Positions 1 through 8,242 of a stretch of DNA of 64,000 bases are shown here, piece after piece. The translations under genes were made by a program, and so were the position numbers. Origin of the DNA: Megasphaera sp. GTDB taxonomy: Bacteria > Bacillota > Negativicutes > Veillonellales > Megasphaeraceae. The notes beneath the pieces are model-generated. The model saw only the letters and a program-made list of their open reading frames with translations. It had not been told where the DNA came from and searched no databases. How positions within the stretch are numbered: the first letter of the stretch is position 1; every line of letters begins with the position of its first letter. The stretch is taken from the NCBI GenBank assembly GCA_022486585.1, contig JAKVKI010000001.1:1-64000 (forward strand), written 5' to 3'.

Positions 1-211
1 CCTCAATAACTCCCAATCACTCCCTAAAAAATGACACTTATGTACTCAACAAATTTACAACAATTTAAAACTTGGGCCATCATTGCATTGTTTTCTGATG
101 ATGATTTAGCTGAACAATTTGCATTAATGGGAATCGCTACGTCCCATCCTATTGATTACGGTCACGTACATTGGCATAAAATCATCATCCATTCATGCGA
201 ATATTGTAGAG

Positions 212-276
212 GCACCGCCAGCGGCTCCCATGGCTCCCCATCTTGGGGAGCTGCCGAGGCAGGAGGCTGAGGGGTT
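212..276. repeat. Palindromic intergenic repeat (REP-like element)
   Basis: Two perfect hairpins lie in tandem. The first is GCTCCCCA at 233-240 paired with TGGGGAGC at 244-251 with a 3-base loop. The second is CTGCC at 251-255 paired with GGCAG at 258-262. They are followed by GCTGAGGGGT. The layout (GGCTCCCC...GGGGAGCTGCC...GGCTGAGGGGT) resembles small dispersed palindromic elements known from anaerobic Firmicutes; that comparison is from memory. Only one copy is in the window, so its repeat status is inferred. Confidence 0.5.
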
Positions 277-328
277 ACAATAGTCGGTCATCTTTATTAT
301 TCGTACTCTCTGGCCATTAAAGGCCTGG

Positions 329-373
329 GGGGCTTTTTTTTTGCAAAAAAAAACTGCCCCACGTTTTTACGTG
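329..373 (-). terminator. Terminator after glcD
   Basis: Read on the minus strand, a short CACGT/ACGTG hairpin (360-373) is followed by GGGGC, nine T, GC, nine A and GCCCC (329-360). The second unit is itself a long hairpin with an A/T stem. It lies just past the glcD stop codon and would end the lactate transcript. The region from 1 to 328 shows no gene I can support. Confidence 0.55.
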
Positions 374-400
374 TGACAGATTTTTTATCGTTCTATTGGA

Positions 401-1801
401 TTAATCAGCACTAATAACTTTTCCCGGGTTGAGAATCCAGTTAGGATCTACTGCTCGTTTAATGGTTTTCATCAATTCTAATTCAACAGGATCGGTATAT
501 TTTTCCATGTAATCTAATCGTTTCAAACCAATGCCGTGTTCGCCAGAAAGACGTCCGCCTAAATCATAGACATATTTATAGGCAATGGCACGGAATGCCT
601 GCAACTGTTCTTCCCAATCTTCATCGTTCATATCACATTTCAGGATCTGGAAATGGAGATTGCCATCGCCGGCATGGGCCAGGCAGAAAACACGAAAATC
701 ATATTTCTGGCTTTCTTTGACCAAGTGCTGAATGCAATCGGCAATTTTTGTAACCGGCACAACCAAGTCTTCTGATGTAGCAACTTTGGAGAATACGCGC
801 GTACTTTCCAAGCAGTTACGGCGTACTTTCCAGACGCGATCATCTGCTTCTACGACATCTGTAGCACCACATTCTTCACAAATGGCCGCGAGTTTTTCCA
901 TTTTATCATCTAATTCATCTTCATTGAAGGTTTCGATAGAAACGATATCGTAGCAGCCATCTTCATAGTGAGGCAGCCGCAATTCGCTATAATCGGAAGC
1001 ACTGCGGACAAAATTATTATCCATGAATTCAACGGATGTAGGATTCAAGCCTGCTTTGACCAATTTAGGCACCAACGCCGTCGCTTTTGACAGGTCCGTG
1101 AACACAGCCAATACATCAAGTTTGTATGGCGGCAAGGGAACAAGCTTCAATGTTGCCTTGGTAATAATGCCCAATGTACCTTCAGAACCGATAATGAGTT
1201 GATCAAGGCAAAAACCGGTAGAACATTTCTTCAGTGTTGCCCCTAAATGAGCTACTTTGCCAGACGGCAGGACAACTTCTACGGAATAGACTTGATGGCG
1301 GGTCGTACCATAACGGACGGCTTTATTGCCGCCGGCATTGGTTGCCAGGTTACCGCCAATGAGGCAACTATCGGAGCTGCAAGGATCACCTGCATAGAGA
1401 AGGCCTTTATCATGAGCAGCATTTTGGATATCGATGGTACGGACACCTGCTTCTACCGTCATGTACATGCCATCTTCATTGAGTTCTAAAATATGATTCA
1501 TCCGTTCCATCAAAAGTACGATGCCATGACATGCCGGCACAGCCCCACAGCTTACGCTCGTACCAGCACTGCGCGGCGTGACCGGGACGTTAAAGGTATT
1601 GGCGATCTGCATGACTTTAGAAACATCTTCTGTACTGCCAGCAGATACGACGACTTCCGGCAATTTCCAAAAAGACGGTGCCAAGCTTTCATCGGATTTG
1701 TAAACATCTAAGACAGCAGGATCCGTCTTTACATATTTTTCTCCTACTGCTTCCTGCAAGGCCTTAATAACTTCTTTTGTAACCGGACTATATTGTTCCA
1801 T
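401..1801 (-). CDS. glcD: FAD-linked D-lactate dehydrogenase (GlcD family)
   Basis: This 466-residue flavoprotein of the GlcD/VAO family probably oxidises D-lactate (or glycolate) to pyruvate. The N-terminal FAD-binding PCMH domain is visible at about 38-220, with PVTPRSAGTSVSCG near 73 and GGNLATNAGGNKAVRYG near 149. The C-terminal oxidase domain carries HAGDGNLH near 376 and GEHGIG near 420, both typical of GlcD-type dehydrogenases. Length is normal for the family. A lactate rather than glycolate substrate is inferred from the LarA-type racemase gene 340 bases upstream on the same strand. Some anaerobes pair such a subunit with EtfAB for electron confurcation, but no etf genes are in the window. 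The leader of roughly 200 bases carries palindromes described separately. Confidence 0.88.
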   Translation of the reverse strand: MEQYSPVTKEVIKALQEAVGEKYVKTDPAVLDVYKSDESLAPSFWKLPEVVVSAGSTEDVSKVMQIANTFNVPVTPRSAGTSVSCGAVPACHGIVLLMERMNHILELNEDGMYMTVEAGVRTIDIQNAAHDKGLLYAGDPCSSDSCLIGGNLATNAGGNKAVRYGTTRHQVYSVEVVLPSGKVAHLGATLKKCSTGFCLDQLIIGSEGTLGIITKATLKLVPLPPYKLDVLAVFTDLSKATALVPKLVKAGLNPTSVEFMDNNFVRSASDYSELRLPHYEDGCYDIVSIETFNEDELDDKMEKLAAICEECGATDVVEADDRVWKVRRNCLESTRVFSKVATSEDLVVPVTKIADCIQHLVKESQKYDFRVFCLAHAGDGNLHFQILKCDMNDEDWEEQLQAFRAIAYKYVYDLGGRLSGEHGIGLKRLDYMEKYTDPVELELMKTIKRAVDPNWILNPGKVISAD

Positions 1802-1870
1802 TCTACAAAATCCCCCTTAACCTATTCATGTTTAAACTTGCTATTACAGGAACCACCAACAAGCATCTCT

Positions 1871-1958
1871 ATAAAAGTCTGGCATTGCACGTTTTTATAG
1901 GGACATCCTGCAAGAAGCCCTGCCTATCCATATGGCAACATTTTTTATAAAGTTGCCA
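1871..1958 (-). promoter_or_regulatory. Two palindromes in the glcD leader
   Basis: TGGCAAC at 1933-1939 and GTTGCCA at 1952-1958 form a perfect inverted repeat with a 12-base A/T-rich centre. A second palindrome pairs CTATAAAA near 1871 with TTTTATAG near 1898. Both lie between the candidate -10 box and the glcD start. They could be repressor operators or RNA hairpins; the sequence does not decide. Nothing else is visible in the 338-base gap 1802-2139 apart from the promoter noted separately. Confidence 0.4.
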
Positions 1959-2004
1959 ATAATGAATATACTTGCATCACATTATTTATTGTGGACCACT
2001 GCCT

Positions 2005-2042
2005 ATTATAGTACAAGAATGGCTATTTGTCTTGTTTTACAG
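2005..2042 (-). promoter_or_regulatory. Candidate glcD promoter with GntR-like site
   Basis: The minus strand carries TATAAT (plus 2005-2010) but no good -35 box. Where the -35 box should be, the plus strand reads TTGTTTTACAG (2032-2042), one mismatch from the TNGTNNNACNA pattern bound by FadR-subfamily GntR regulators. One such regulator is encoded 1.6 kb away. This suggests that it controls glcD, but the match is short and could be chance. Confidence 0.3.
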
Positions 2043-2139
2043 GTTAATTTCAATATATGCTTTTGTCATTTCATCCTATGCACGATAGTTATATATTCAG
2101 TAAAACGTATAACTAATAGGAACCGTGATTGTCTGTACC

Positions 2140-3435
2140 TTATTTTTGTAACACCGGGAACGTCGCAGCAGCGTGCCCCATGATGGTAACCTTATAATCC
2201 GTTTTTCCTTCTTTAACTAGTTCTTGTTGTGCCATATTCCAGGCTTCTTCCAACGTTGCCGCCGGAATTTCTCCACTTTTACGAATAATATCAAAATTTT
2301 CCGGACGGGTAACAACATAGACTTGTTTCATCGAACCAATAATGCACCTGGATTTAAACGCTACAAATGCCGGAATAGTAAAATCTGCCCGCAGATCCCG
2401 TTCAAAGGCTGCCATATCACTGCGGAAGAACCAATCCGTAAAAATAGCAGGTTCTTTAATATCCGGGCAGTCTAAGGTGAAAATCATGATACCGCCAGGT
2501 TTAGTCGCAAAGACAGCATTCATATGGGCTTTCATGCTTTGATACAAATTCATGTCTTTAGGATAGCCGCCAGCCGAACCGATAGTCACATCAGCCTGTT
2601 TGGCAATAGGTACACTGGCTGCCGCAAGCAGATCATGGCAGCCTTTCTTCCAAGCATCATACCAATGACCACCAACGACTTCAAAGAGTTCGCCGTCAGC
2701 AGAAAACACGGTATTGACCAGGAACGCCGGATGCAACATGGCTGTCGCTTCTTTCATATCTTCATGCAAGGGATTGCCGTCGAGGAGACTGGTTTCGCTT
2801 TGCGGATTCAATCCACCGGCATCAGATAACGCCATACAATGATTGTGCATGATTGTTTCATATCCGGCAATGCCTGGTAAAACAGCTTTACGGCCGCCGC
2901 CAAATCCTGCCATCGGATGGAACGATACAGCCCCTGTTAAAATCACTTTATCCGCCTGCACGGCTGCAGCATTGATATAGACGTCATTTCCCAATGAGGT
3001 CCGGCCAATGCACGTAAGACGGCTCTTGTCACGGCAGTCATGATTGACGATGCGCAGACGTTTGGCCATTTCTTCACCACAAACAATGGCATCTTCCTGG
3101 GCTGTATGGGCCCGATGGGTCCCTTGAGCCGTAATGACGGTGATCTGATCGTCTGGGATACCAGCGGCATTCAATTCGTCTACGATGACCGGCAGCATTT
3201 GTGCTGTATGAACTAGTCTCGTAATATCACTAACGACAATGGCAACGGTATCACCGGTCTTAACGACCTCCCGAAGAGGCGCACTGCCTACAGGATGGCG
3301 CAAGGCCTCGCGGACAGCAGCGGCTTCATCGTCTATAGCTGTTACCGGATCGCCGTGCAAATCATATAATACGTGGTTTTCGTCTAATGCAACAGTCTGT
3401 GTCCCTTTACCGTACGGAAGTGAAAAAGTTTTCAT
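2140..3435 (-). CDS. larA: Nickel-pincer lactate racemase family protein (LarA-like)
   Basis: This 431-residue protein of the LarA (DUF2088) family probably interconverts D- and L-lactate. The known catalytic set of Lactobacillus LarA is His108, His174, Lys184 and His200; here the equivalents are His107 (AQGTH), His173 (SFHPMAGFGGGRK), Lys183 and His199 (ETIMHNH), with exactly the same spacing. Lys183 would hold the nickel-pincer cofactor. The cofactor genes larB, larC and larE are not in the window and must be elsewhere if it is active. The start has AGGGG eight bases upstream. It lies between a GntR regulator and glcD, so the set looks like a lactate-use module. Some LarA homologues racemise other 2-hydroxyacids, so the substrate is an inference. 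Confidence 0.85.
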   Translation of the reverse strand: MKTFSLPYGKGTQTVALDENHVLYDLHGDPVTAIDDEAAAVREALRHPVGSAPLREVVKTGDTVAIVVSDITRLVHTAQMLPVIVDELNAAGIPDDQITVITAQGTHRAHTAQEDAIVCGEEMAKRLRIVNHDCRDKSRLTCIGRTSLGNDVYINAAAVQADKVILTGAVSFHPMAGFGGGRKAVLPGIAGYETIMHNHCMALSDAGGLNPQSETSLLDGNPLHEDMKEATAMLHPAFLVNTVFSADGELFEVVGGHWYDAWKKGCHDLLAAASVPIAKQADVTIGSAGGYPKDMNLYQSMKAHMNAVFATKPGGIMIFTLDCPDIKEPAIFTDWFFRSDMAAFERDLRADFTIPAFVAFKSRCIIGSMKQVYVVTRPENFDIIRKSGEIPAATLEEAWNMAQQELVKEGKTDYKVTIMGHAAATFPVLQK

Positions 3436-3465
3436 GATGTAATCCCCTATCCCTGTATGCCAGTA

Positions 3466-3624
3466 TCAAAATAAATTCCAACGACCCATATACAATGCGA
3501 CCAATGACCGCACAAACAAGAGTGCGAAAAGTATACACGTTAAGATAAATAAAAAATTCTCAAAATCATCCATGTGTTCTGTTTTATGATGGAGATGAGT
3601 CCATATATCTATGATCGTATGCAT
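3466..3624 (-). CDS. Small membrane protein of unknown function
   Basis: This is a 52-residue protein starting MHTIIDIW, with a His-rich N-terminus (HLHHKTEH) and one hydrophobic segment at about 25-46 (FLFILTCILFALLFVRSLVALY), ending in GRWNLF. The start is supported by GAGGAG nine bases upstream. It fits exactly in the gap between the gntR stop (26 bases before) and larA (30 bases after) on the same strand, which argues that it is translated. I do not recognise a family. It may be a small partner of a lactate transporter or enzyme, but that is a guess. Confidence 0.5.
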   Translation of the reverse strand: MHTIIDIWTHLHHKTEHMDDFENFLFILTCILFALLFVRSLVALYMGRWNLF

Positions 3625-3649
3625 ATGCTCTTTCTCCTCGGCCTTATTC

Positions 3650-4402
3650 CTATTCTTCGTGATGAGGGAACAGCGCATGGATCTGTCGTGCTGATTCTTC
3701 ATCTTTACGGATGCCTTTTAACAGCGTTTTTTCTGAGTTTTCCATATGCTTCTTAGCAATTTTACGAGCCATCGAGCTATTGTGATCGGCAATATGTTCT
3801 ACAAGCTGACGATGTTCTTCCCATGTCGCCGCCAGGCGGCCCGGATAATGCATAGAAATAGACCGGAACCGCAACATCTGTTCCCGCAGATTATTTAATA
3901 TATCTACTAAGCGCTGATTACGACTGGCATGATAGAGGACATCATGGAAACGTACATCTGCATCTACGATTTTATCGAAATCATCATTTTCGATATATTC
4001 ATTGATTTCCACTAAAATACGTTCTAAGTATTCTAATTCGTCTGGCGTGATCCGTTCAGCTGCCAAGCCGGCAGCTAATTCTTCCAAAGCACCGCGGATT
4101 TCAAAGACCTGCGCAACATCCTTCAATGAAATATCTGCTACATAGGCACCACGGCGCGGGACCATGACGACAAAGCCTTCGAGTTCCAGCTTGCGGATAG
4201 CTTCGCGGATAGGCGTACGGCTGACACCTAGTTCATCGGCCAGCTGGATTTCCATGAGCCGTTCCCCTGGCTTGAGGATACCGTCTTTAATGGCTTGCCG
4301 CAATGCCTCGCTAACGACTTCTCGCAACGGTTTATACGCATCTAATTTGATCGGTTCTAATTTATGTTCTCTTCGTACTGATTTTGCACTAATCGTAATC
4401 AC
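3650..4402 (-). CDS. GntR-family transcriptional regulator (FadR/LldR type)
   Basis: This 250-residue regulator has a winged-helix DNA-binding domain at about 25-95 (LMEIQLADELGVSRTPIREAIRKL) and a C-terminal helical FCD ligand domain at about 100-225, with conserved metal/ligand positions such as DVRFHD. FCD-type GntR proteins sense small carboxylates, and LldR senses lactate. With larA and glcD just downstream, a lactate-responsive role is likely but inferred. The gene overlaps the end of ispE by 14 bases. Its only upstream in-frame start is a GTG that overlaps its own purine-rich site, so translation may be coupled to ispE or begin at the nearby ATT codon. Confidence 0.85.
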   Translation of the reverse strand: MITISAKSVRREHKLEPIKLDAYKPLREVVSEALRQAIKDGILKPGERLMEIQLADELGVSRTPIREAIRKLELEGFVVMVPRRGAYVADISLKDVAQVFEIRGALEELAAGLAAERITPDELEYLERILVEINEYIENDDFDKIVDADVRFHDVLYHASRNQRLVDILNNLREQMLRFRSISMHYPGRLAATWEEHRQLVEHIADHNSSMARKIAKKHMENSEKTLLKGIRKDEESARQIHALFPHHEE

Positions 4403-5249
4403 CTCTTACTAATGAACTCATATAGGTATCCATCCCCGCTGCCTGTGCTTGCAAGGCAGTAAATATGTCAGCTGCAACCTTATCCGGCGGCACTAACGCG
4501 AAGACAGTCGGACCGCTGCCCGCCATGAGCGGGCGCAGCCCGTACTTGCGAAATATAGCAGCGCATTCCTGTACTAATGGAACGTAAGGCATGACCAAGG
4601 ATTCAAATGTATTTCCCATGGCCTGGATCAATTTATAAAAATTACTATTCCGCACAGCTTCTTCTACTGCATCGACATCAATATACCGCAAACTGCGGCC
4701 TTCATCAAACAGGCGGTATGCCTTAGGCGTACGGACAGCTGTCCGGGGATGAATAATAACGACCTGCCACGACGGCAAGTCCGGCAACGCACAGAGGAGG
4801 TCACCAATACCGCTGCCACGCATGGTCCCGCCACAGAGACAAAAAGGAACGTCAGCGCCTAAGGCAGCTCCGATACGGCATAAGGTATCACGATCTAAGC
4901 CCAATTTCCACAATCGATTGAGTCCCCGCAAGACGGCTGCGCAATCGGTACTGCCACCAGCCAGCCCAGCGGCGATAGGAATGTGTTTGTCAATATGGAT
5001 TGCCACGCCTTTGGGACCTTTTCGATACGGTACTAATGCTTCATAGGCTTTATAGGCTAAATTCGTCTTATCACAGGAAAGTCCGGGGTCCGAACAGGTG
5101 ATGGCCAGCTCAGTGGCTTCACGAAGATGGATCGTATCACACAGCCCGATGGATTGAAACACTGTATCAATGTCATGATAGCCATCGTCACGACGCTTGA
5201 CGATCTGCAGTGCCAAATTTATTTTACCATACCCTTTTTCTTCTATCAT
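4389..5249 (-). CDS. ispE: 4-diphosphocytidyl-2-C-methyl-D-erythritol kinase
   Basis: This 286-residue GHMP kinase phosphorylates CDP-methylerythritol in the non-mevalonate isoprenoid pathway. Visible features are the N-terminal GYGKINLALQI (Lys near 9), the GHMP ATP-loop PIAAGLAGGSTDCAAVL near 90-106, and the C-terminal AGSGPTVFAL. Length matches the family. It is first in its transcript, with a good promoter 25-50 bases upstream, and its 3' end overlaps the GntR gene. The pairing of ispE with a GntR regulator is probably organisational rather than functional. Confidence 0.95.
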   Translation of the reverse strand: MIEEKGYGKINLALQIVKRRDDGYHDIDTVFQSIGLCDTIHLREATELAITCSDPGLSCDKTNLAYKAYEALVPYRKGPKGVAIHIDKHIPIAAGLAGGSTDCAAVLRGLNRLWKLGLDRDTLCRIGAALGADVPFCLCGGTMRGSGIGDLLCALPDLPSWQVVIIHPRTAVRTPKAYRLFDEGRSLRYIDVDAVEEAVRNSNFYKLIQAMGNTFESLVMPYVPLVQECAAIFRKYGLRPLMAGSGPTVFALVPPDKVAADIFTALQAQAAGMDTYMSSLVRGDYD

Positions 5250-5272
5250 CCCGATTACGCCCCCTGATTAGT

Positions 5273-5301
5273 AGTATATGCATGGGTTGTCTGCTTGTAA
5301 A
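5273..5301 (-). promoter_or_regulatory. Promoter of ispE
   Basis: On the minus strand TTTACA (plus 5296-5301) and TATACT (plus 5273-5278) are separated by 17 bases, a close match to a housekeeping sigma promoter, placed about 25 bases before the ispE start codon. Confidence 0.65.
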
Positions 5302-5354
5302 AAAACAGTAAAGCAGGTACTGTTACGACATAATTTTTTATTCCATAAAATCAT

Positions 5355-5388
5355 AAAGATTTAACAGCTTTGCTGAATTGGAATCTTT
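5355..5388. other. Hairpin between the divergent ispE and yitT promoters
   Basis: AAAGATT (5355-5361) pairs with AATCTTT (5382-5388) around an inner CAGC/GCTG stem. No T-run follows, so it is not an obvious terminator; it may be a regulator site. The rest of the 397-base gap 5250-5646 holds only the two promoters. Confidence 0.3.
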
Positions 5389-5479
5389 ATCTATGCAAAA
5401 AACGAATAAAACAAAAAATGTTTTTGTCCCGCTATTTTTTACCGAAAAAAGAGCCTCTGTCACTGTCTTTTCACAACTG

Positions 5480-5507
5480 TTGATTAAAATTTTTTCTATG
5501 TTATAAT
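5480..5507 (+). promoter_or_regulatory. Promoter of the first yitT gene
   Basis: TTGATT (5480-5485) and TATAAT (5502-5507) are separated by 16 bases. Transcription would start near 5514, giving a leader of about 130 bases before the start codon at 5647. Confidence 0.6.
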
Positions 5508-5646
5508 GATGGAACAGTACGGGACGACGTGCTGATTTCTACCGTAACAACGCCAAGCAACACATTATCATCTTTATTGATTATACTTGTTTTTTACGCG
5601 ATTGACAACGGTTCTGTTTATTCTGCTCCCAGGAGGGTACGGGATT

Positions 5647-6582
5647 ATGCAAACACCACAAAAAAGTTCATTAAAGAAAAAGGCAATTCCTTATATTGCA
5701 TCATTTGTCGGCAGCCTGATTGGCGCCATCGGCATGAATGCCTTTTTTATTCCTCATCATTTGCTCAGCAGCGGCATCGGCGGTGTCGCCATCATGTTGT
5801 TCTATGCTGTAGGTATCCCTGTCGGCACAGCAATCTTTATCATGAATATTCCAATCATGATTGGCTGCTACAAATTCATGGGACGGGAATATACATTACT
5901 CAGTATCGTCGGTACTGTCATGTTCGCCGTTCTTGTCGATGCCACCGCCTCTATGGCTTCGTGGACGCTCATCGAAGACCCTATGATTTCCTGTATTGCC
6001 GGCGGCATCATGACTGGTGTCGGGTTCGGCGTCATATACAAGTATAACGGCAACAGCGGCGGCCTCGATGTCGTCGGTGCCATCGTTAAAAAGTATTACT
6101 CGCTAGAAATGGGTACAGTCGTCATGGCCTTGAATACGATTATTCTGGCTGCTGCTGCGTACATGTTCACACTGGAACTCGCTATTCTGACGTTCGTCGG
6201 CATTTATATCTGCGCATTCATTACCAACAAGGTAGTTATCGGCCTGAAACAGCGGAAATCGATTATCATCATTTCCAATCATGCTGACCTCATCGCCCAT
6301 GTTCTCATGCGCTACGTCGGTCATGGTGCTACATATCTGCATGGCCAGGGTGCCTATACGATGCAGGATAAACGCATTATCTACGCAGTTATCAAATTAA
6401 CGGAAGTCGCCAAAGTAAAAGAATTAGTCAATAAGCTGGATCCGCAAGCCTTTATGATCATCAGCGATGCCTCTGAAGTCGTAGGACGCGGTTTTACAGC
6501 ACCGTCTGTAAAATATCATCAATATCCTGGCGACTCCTTATCCATGCCGCATACCAAAAAGACCATGCCGCCGGAATACTAA
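5647..6582 (+). CDS. YitT family membrane protein
   Basis: This 311-residue protein has five or so membrane segments in its first 200 residues (YitT/DUF161 repeats, with the typical GSLIGAIGMNAFFIPHHLLS and GVIYKYNGNSGGLDVVG) and a soluble C-terminal DUF2179 domain (about 220-300). The function of the family is not settled. An upstream ATG at 5587 is open, but AGGAGG at 5631-5636 sits ten bases before 5647, so that start is chosen. It is one of only two plus-strand genes here, has its own promoter and terminator, and a paralogue lies at 33.5-34.3 kb. Confidence 0.85.
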   Translation: MQTPQKSSLKKKAIPYIASFVGSLIGAIGMNAFFIPHHLLSSGIGGVAIMLFYAVGIPVGTAIFIMNIPIMIGCYKFMGREYTLLSIVGTVMFAVLVDATASMASWTLIEDPMISCIAGGIMTGVGFGVIYKYNGNSGGLDVVGAIVKKYYSLEMGTVVMALNTIILAAAAYMFTLELAILTFVGIYICAFITNKVVIGLKQRKSIIIISNHADLIAHVLMRYVGHGATYLHGQGAYTMQDKRIIYAVIKLTEVAKVKELVNKLDPQAFMIISDASEVVGRGFTAPSVKYHQYPGDSLSMPHTKKTMPPEY

Positions 6583-6611
6583 GATCCTTTCTATTTGTTT
6601 ATATAAAGGAA

Positions 6612-6656
6612 CCCCTGTTCGCAGTTGTTTCAACACTGCAAACAGGGGCTTTTTTT
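6612..6656 (+). terminator. Terminator after the first yitT gene
   Basis: CCCCTGTTCGCAGT (6612-6625) pairs with ACTGCAAACAGGGG (6635-6648) with one mismatch, followed by CT and a run of T to 6656. It is a strong rho-independent terminator for the plus strand. The minus-strand phoU transcript also runs into it. Confidence 0.85.
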
Positions 6657-6727
6657 GCTCTGTCATTACCGTTTTCAAAACCGCTCCGGTATGGTGAAAA
6701 AATGTATATGGTACTATAGCTTGCCCA

Positions 6728-7375
6728 TTATATATGGATTTCGTTCTTTTCACGATATATGATCCATTCGGCAATATTATTTGCATGATCTGCCATGCGT
6801 TCAATATATTTCACAATAAGTACATAGGCTACATACTGCCGGGAATCGGCTGCATCTTTGGTCATATCTGCCGATATTTCTTCCATGAGCTGATTGAACG
6901 CTTGATCGACAATGTCATCTTTATCTTTCATGAGTTCAGCTTGCGAGCTTTCTTTGCCCTTATAGAAATCAAGGACATCAGCTACCATAGAACTCATGAC
7001 GGCATACATTTCCTTAATACCAGCCGGCATGGGTACAGGATGATCAGCCTTTTTCAAATGAAGCACATAATGACTAATATCGGCGCAATGGTCACCAATG
7101 CGTTCTAAATCAGAGAGGATTTTAAGCGTAGCCATGAGTTCGCGCCAATCAGAAGCGACAGGGCTCTGCATCATGCTGATATTCAGGTCTTTGCGCATAC
7201 AATCGCGAACCAGTTCGTCAATGGCATCATCGCCCCGGTATATTTCATCAGCCAGGACAGGATCCAGTGTTTCCAAGGCTTTCCATGTCTTATTGATAGC
7301 CTGTTCAATAGCTATACCTAAGGTGATTAATTCCTGCTTTAAATCCTGCATGGATTCTTCATACTTTTCTAACAT
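6728..7375 (-). CDS. phoU: Phosphate signalling protein PhoU
   Basis: This 215-residue helical protein is of normal PhoU length, with two copies of the PhoU helical repeat (about 8-100 and 115-205). Recognisable pieces are ELITLGIAIEQAINK, DLERIGDHCADISHY near 90 and YIERMADHANNIAEW near 190, the E/DxxxD metal-binding motifs of the family. PhoU connects the Pst transporter to the PhoR kinase and damps phosphate uptake. It is the last gene of the pst operon, 15 bases after pstB, with AGGAGGG before its start. Confidence 0.93.
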   Translation of the reverse strand: MLEKYEESMQDLKQELITLGIAIEQAINKTWKALETLDPVLADEIYRGDDAIDELVRDCMRKDLNISMMQSPVASDWRELMATLKILSDLERIGDHCADISHYVLHLKKADHPVPMPAGIKEMYAVMSSMVADVLDFYKGKESSQAELMKDKDDIVDQAFNQLMEEISADMTKDAADSRQYVAYVLIVKYIERMADHANNIAEWIIYREKNEIHI

Positions 7376-7390
7376 GCGCTATCCCTCCTG

Positions 7391-8242
7391 TTAGCCAAAC
7401 CGGCCAGTGATGTATTCTTCTGTTTTAGGATTTTTAGGATTGTTGAACATAGTAATAGTCTGATCACATTCAATGAGTTCTCCTAAGAGGAAAAATGCTG
7501 TTTTATCAGAAATACGGCGGGCTTGCTGCATACTGTGCGTAACAATGACAATGGTATATTTTTCTTTTAGTTCCAATGCCAAATCTTCTATTTTTTGTGT
7601 GGAAATAGGATCTAAGGCGGATGTCGGTTCATCCATAAGGATAACCGATGGCTTAGCTGCTAAGGTACGGGCAATACACAGCCGTTGCTGCTGGCCGCCG
7701 GAGAGTCCCAGGGCACTTTGGTTGAGGCGATCTTTCATTTCATCCCAGCAAGCGGCCTGACGCAGGCTCTGTTCAACGATCTCATTTAATTCTTTTTTAT
7801 TTTTGACACCTTGGATTCGGGGACCGTACGCGACATTTTCAAAGACACTCTTAGGAAAGGGCGTCGGCTGCTGAAATACCATGCCTACACGATACCGCAA
7901 TGCCAGCGAATCTACTTCCTTAAATATATCTCGTCCTTCAAAACATATGCTGCCTGTAATACGACAGCCTTCAACAAAATCATTCATACGGTTCAAGCTT
8001 TTAATGAATGTCGATTTACCGCAGCCAGATGGTCCGATCAGTGCTGTAATATGGTTTTTTTGAATATTCAAGTTAATATCTTTCAGCGCCTGTGTTGTAT
8101 CATAGAATAAATCCATATGGGATACTTCAAAGGTATATTCTTGATTCCCTTCAGCAGCAACAGCCTGTGTTTGTACTGCTTTATCTGCATGCGATGCCGT
8201 ATGGGCGTCAAAGCCAGACAGGGTTGTAGTCATTTCTGCCAT
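7391..8242 (-). CDS. pstB: Phosphate ABC transporter ATP-binding protein
   Basis: This 283-residue ABC ATPase powers phosphate import. It shows Walker [10 protein letters not shown] at 70-78, signature LSGGQQQRL near 180 and Walker B VILMDEP near 200. The N-terminus carries about 30 extra residues compared with E. coli PstB, rich in Ala, Thr and Gln, probably disordered. Its start overlaps the pstA stop (TAATG), suggesting translational coupling. It lies in the order pstS-pstC-pstA-pstB-phoU. Confidence 0.96.
   Translation of the reverse strand: MAEMTTTLSGFDAHTASHADKAVQTQAVAAEGNQEYTFEVSHMDLFYDTTQALKDINLNIQKNHITALIGPSGCGKSTFIKSLNRMNDFVEGCRITGSICFEGRDIFKEVDSLALRYRVGMVFQQPTPFPKSVFENVAYGPRIQGVKNKKELNEIVEQSLRQAACWDEMKDRLNQSALGLSGGQQQRLCIARTLAAKPSVILMDEPTSALDPISTQKIEDLALELKEKYTIVIVTHSMQQARRISDKTAFFLLGELIECDQTITMFNNPKNPKTEEYITGRFG

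Noticed and set aside
31-270. A 79-residue plus-strand frame at the window start
   Set aside because: It has no good ribosome-binding site, runs into the palindromic repeat (its last residues are encoded by the repeat), and matches no family I recognise. At most it is a gene remnant.
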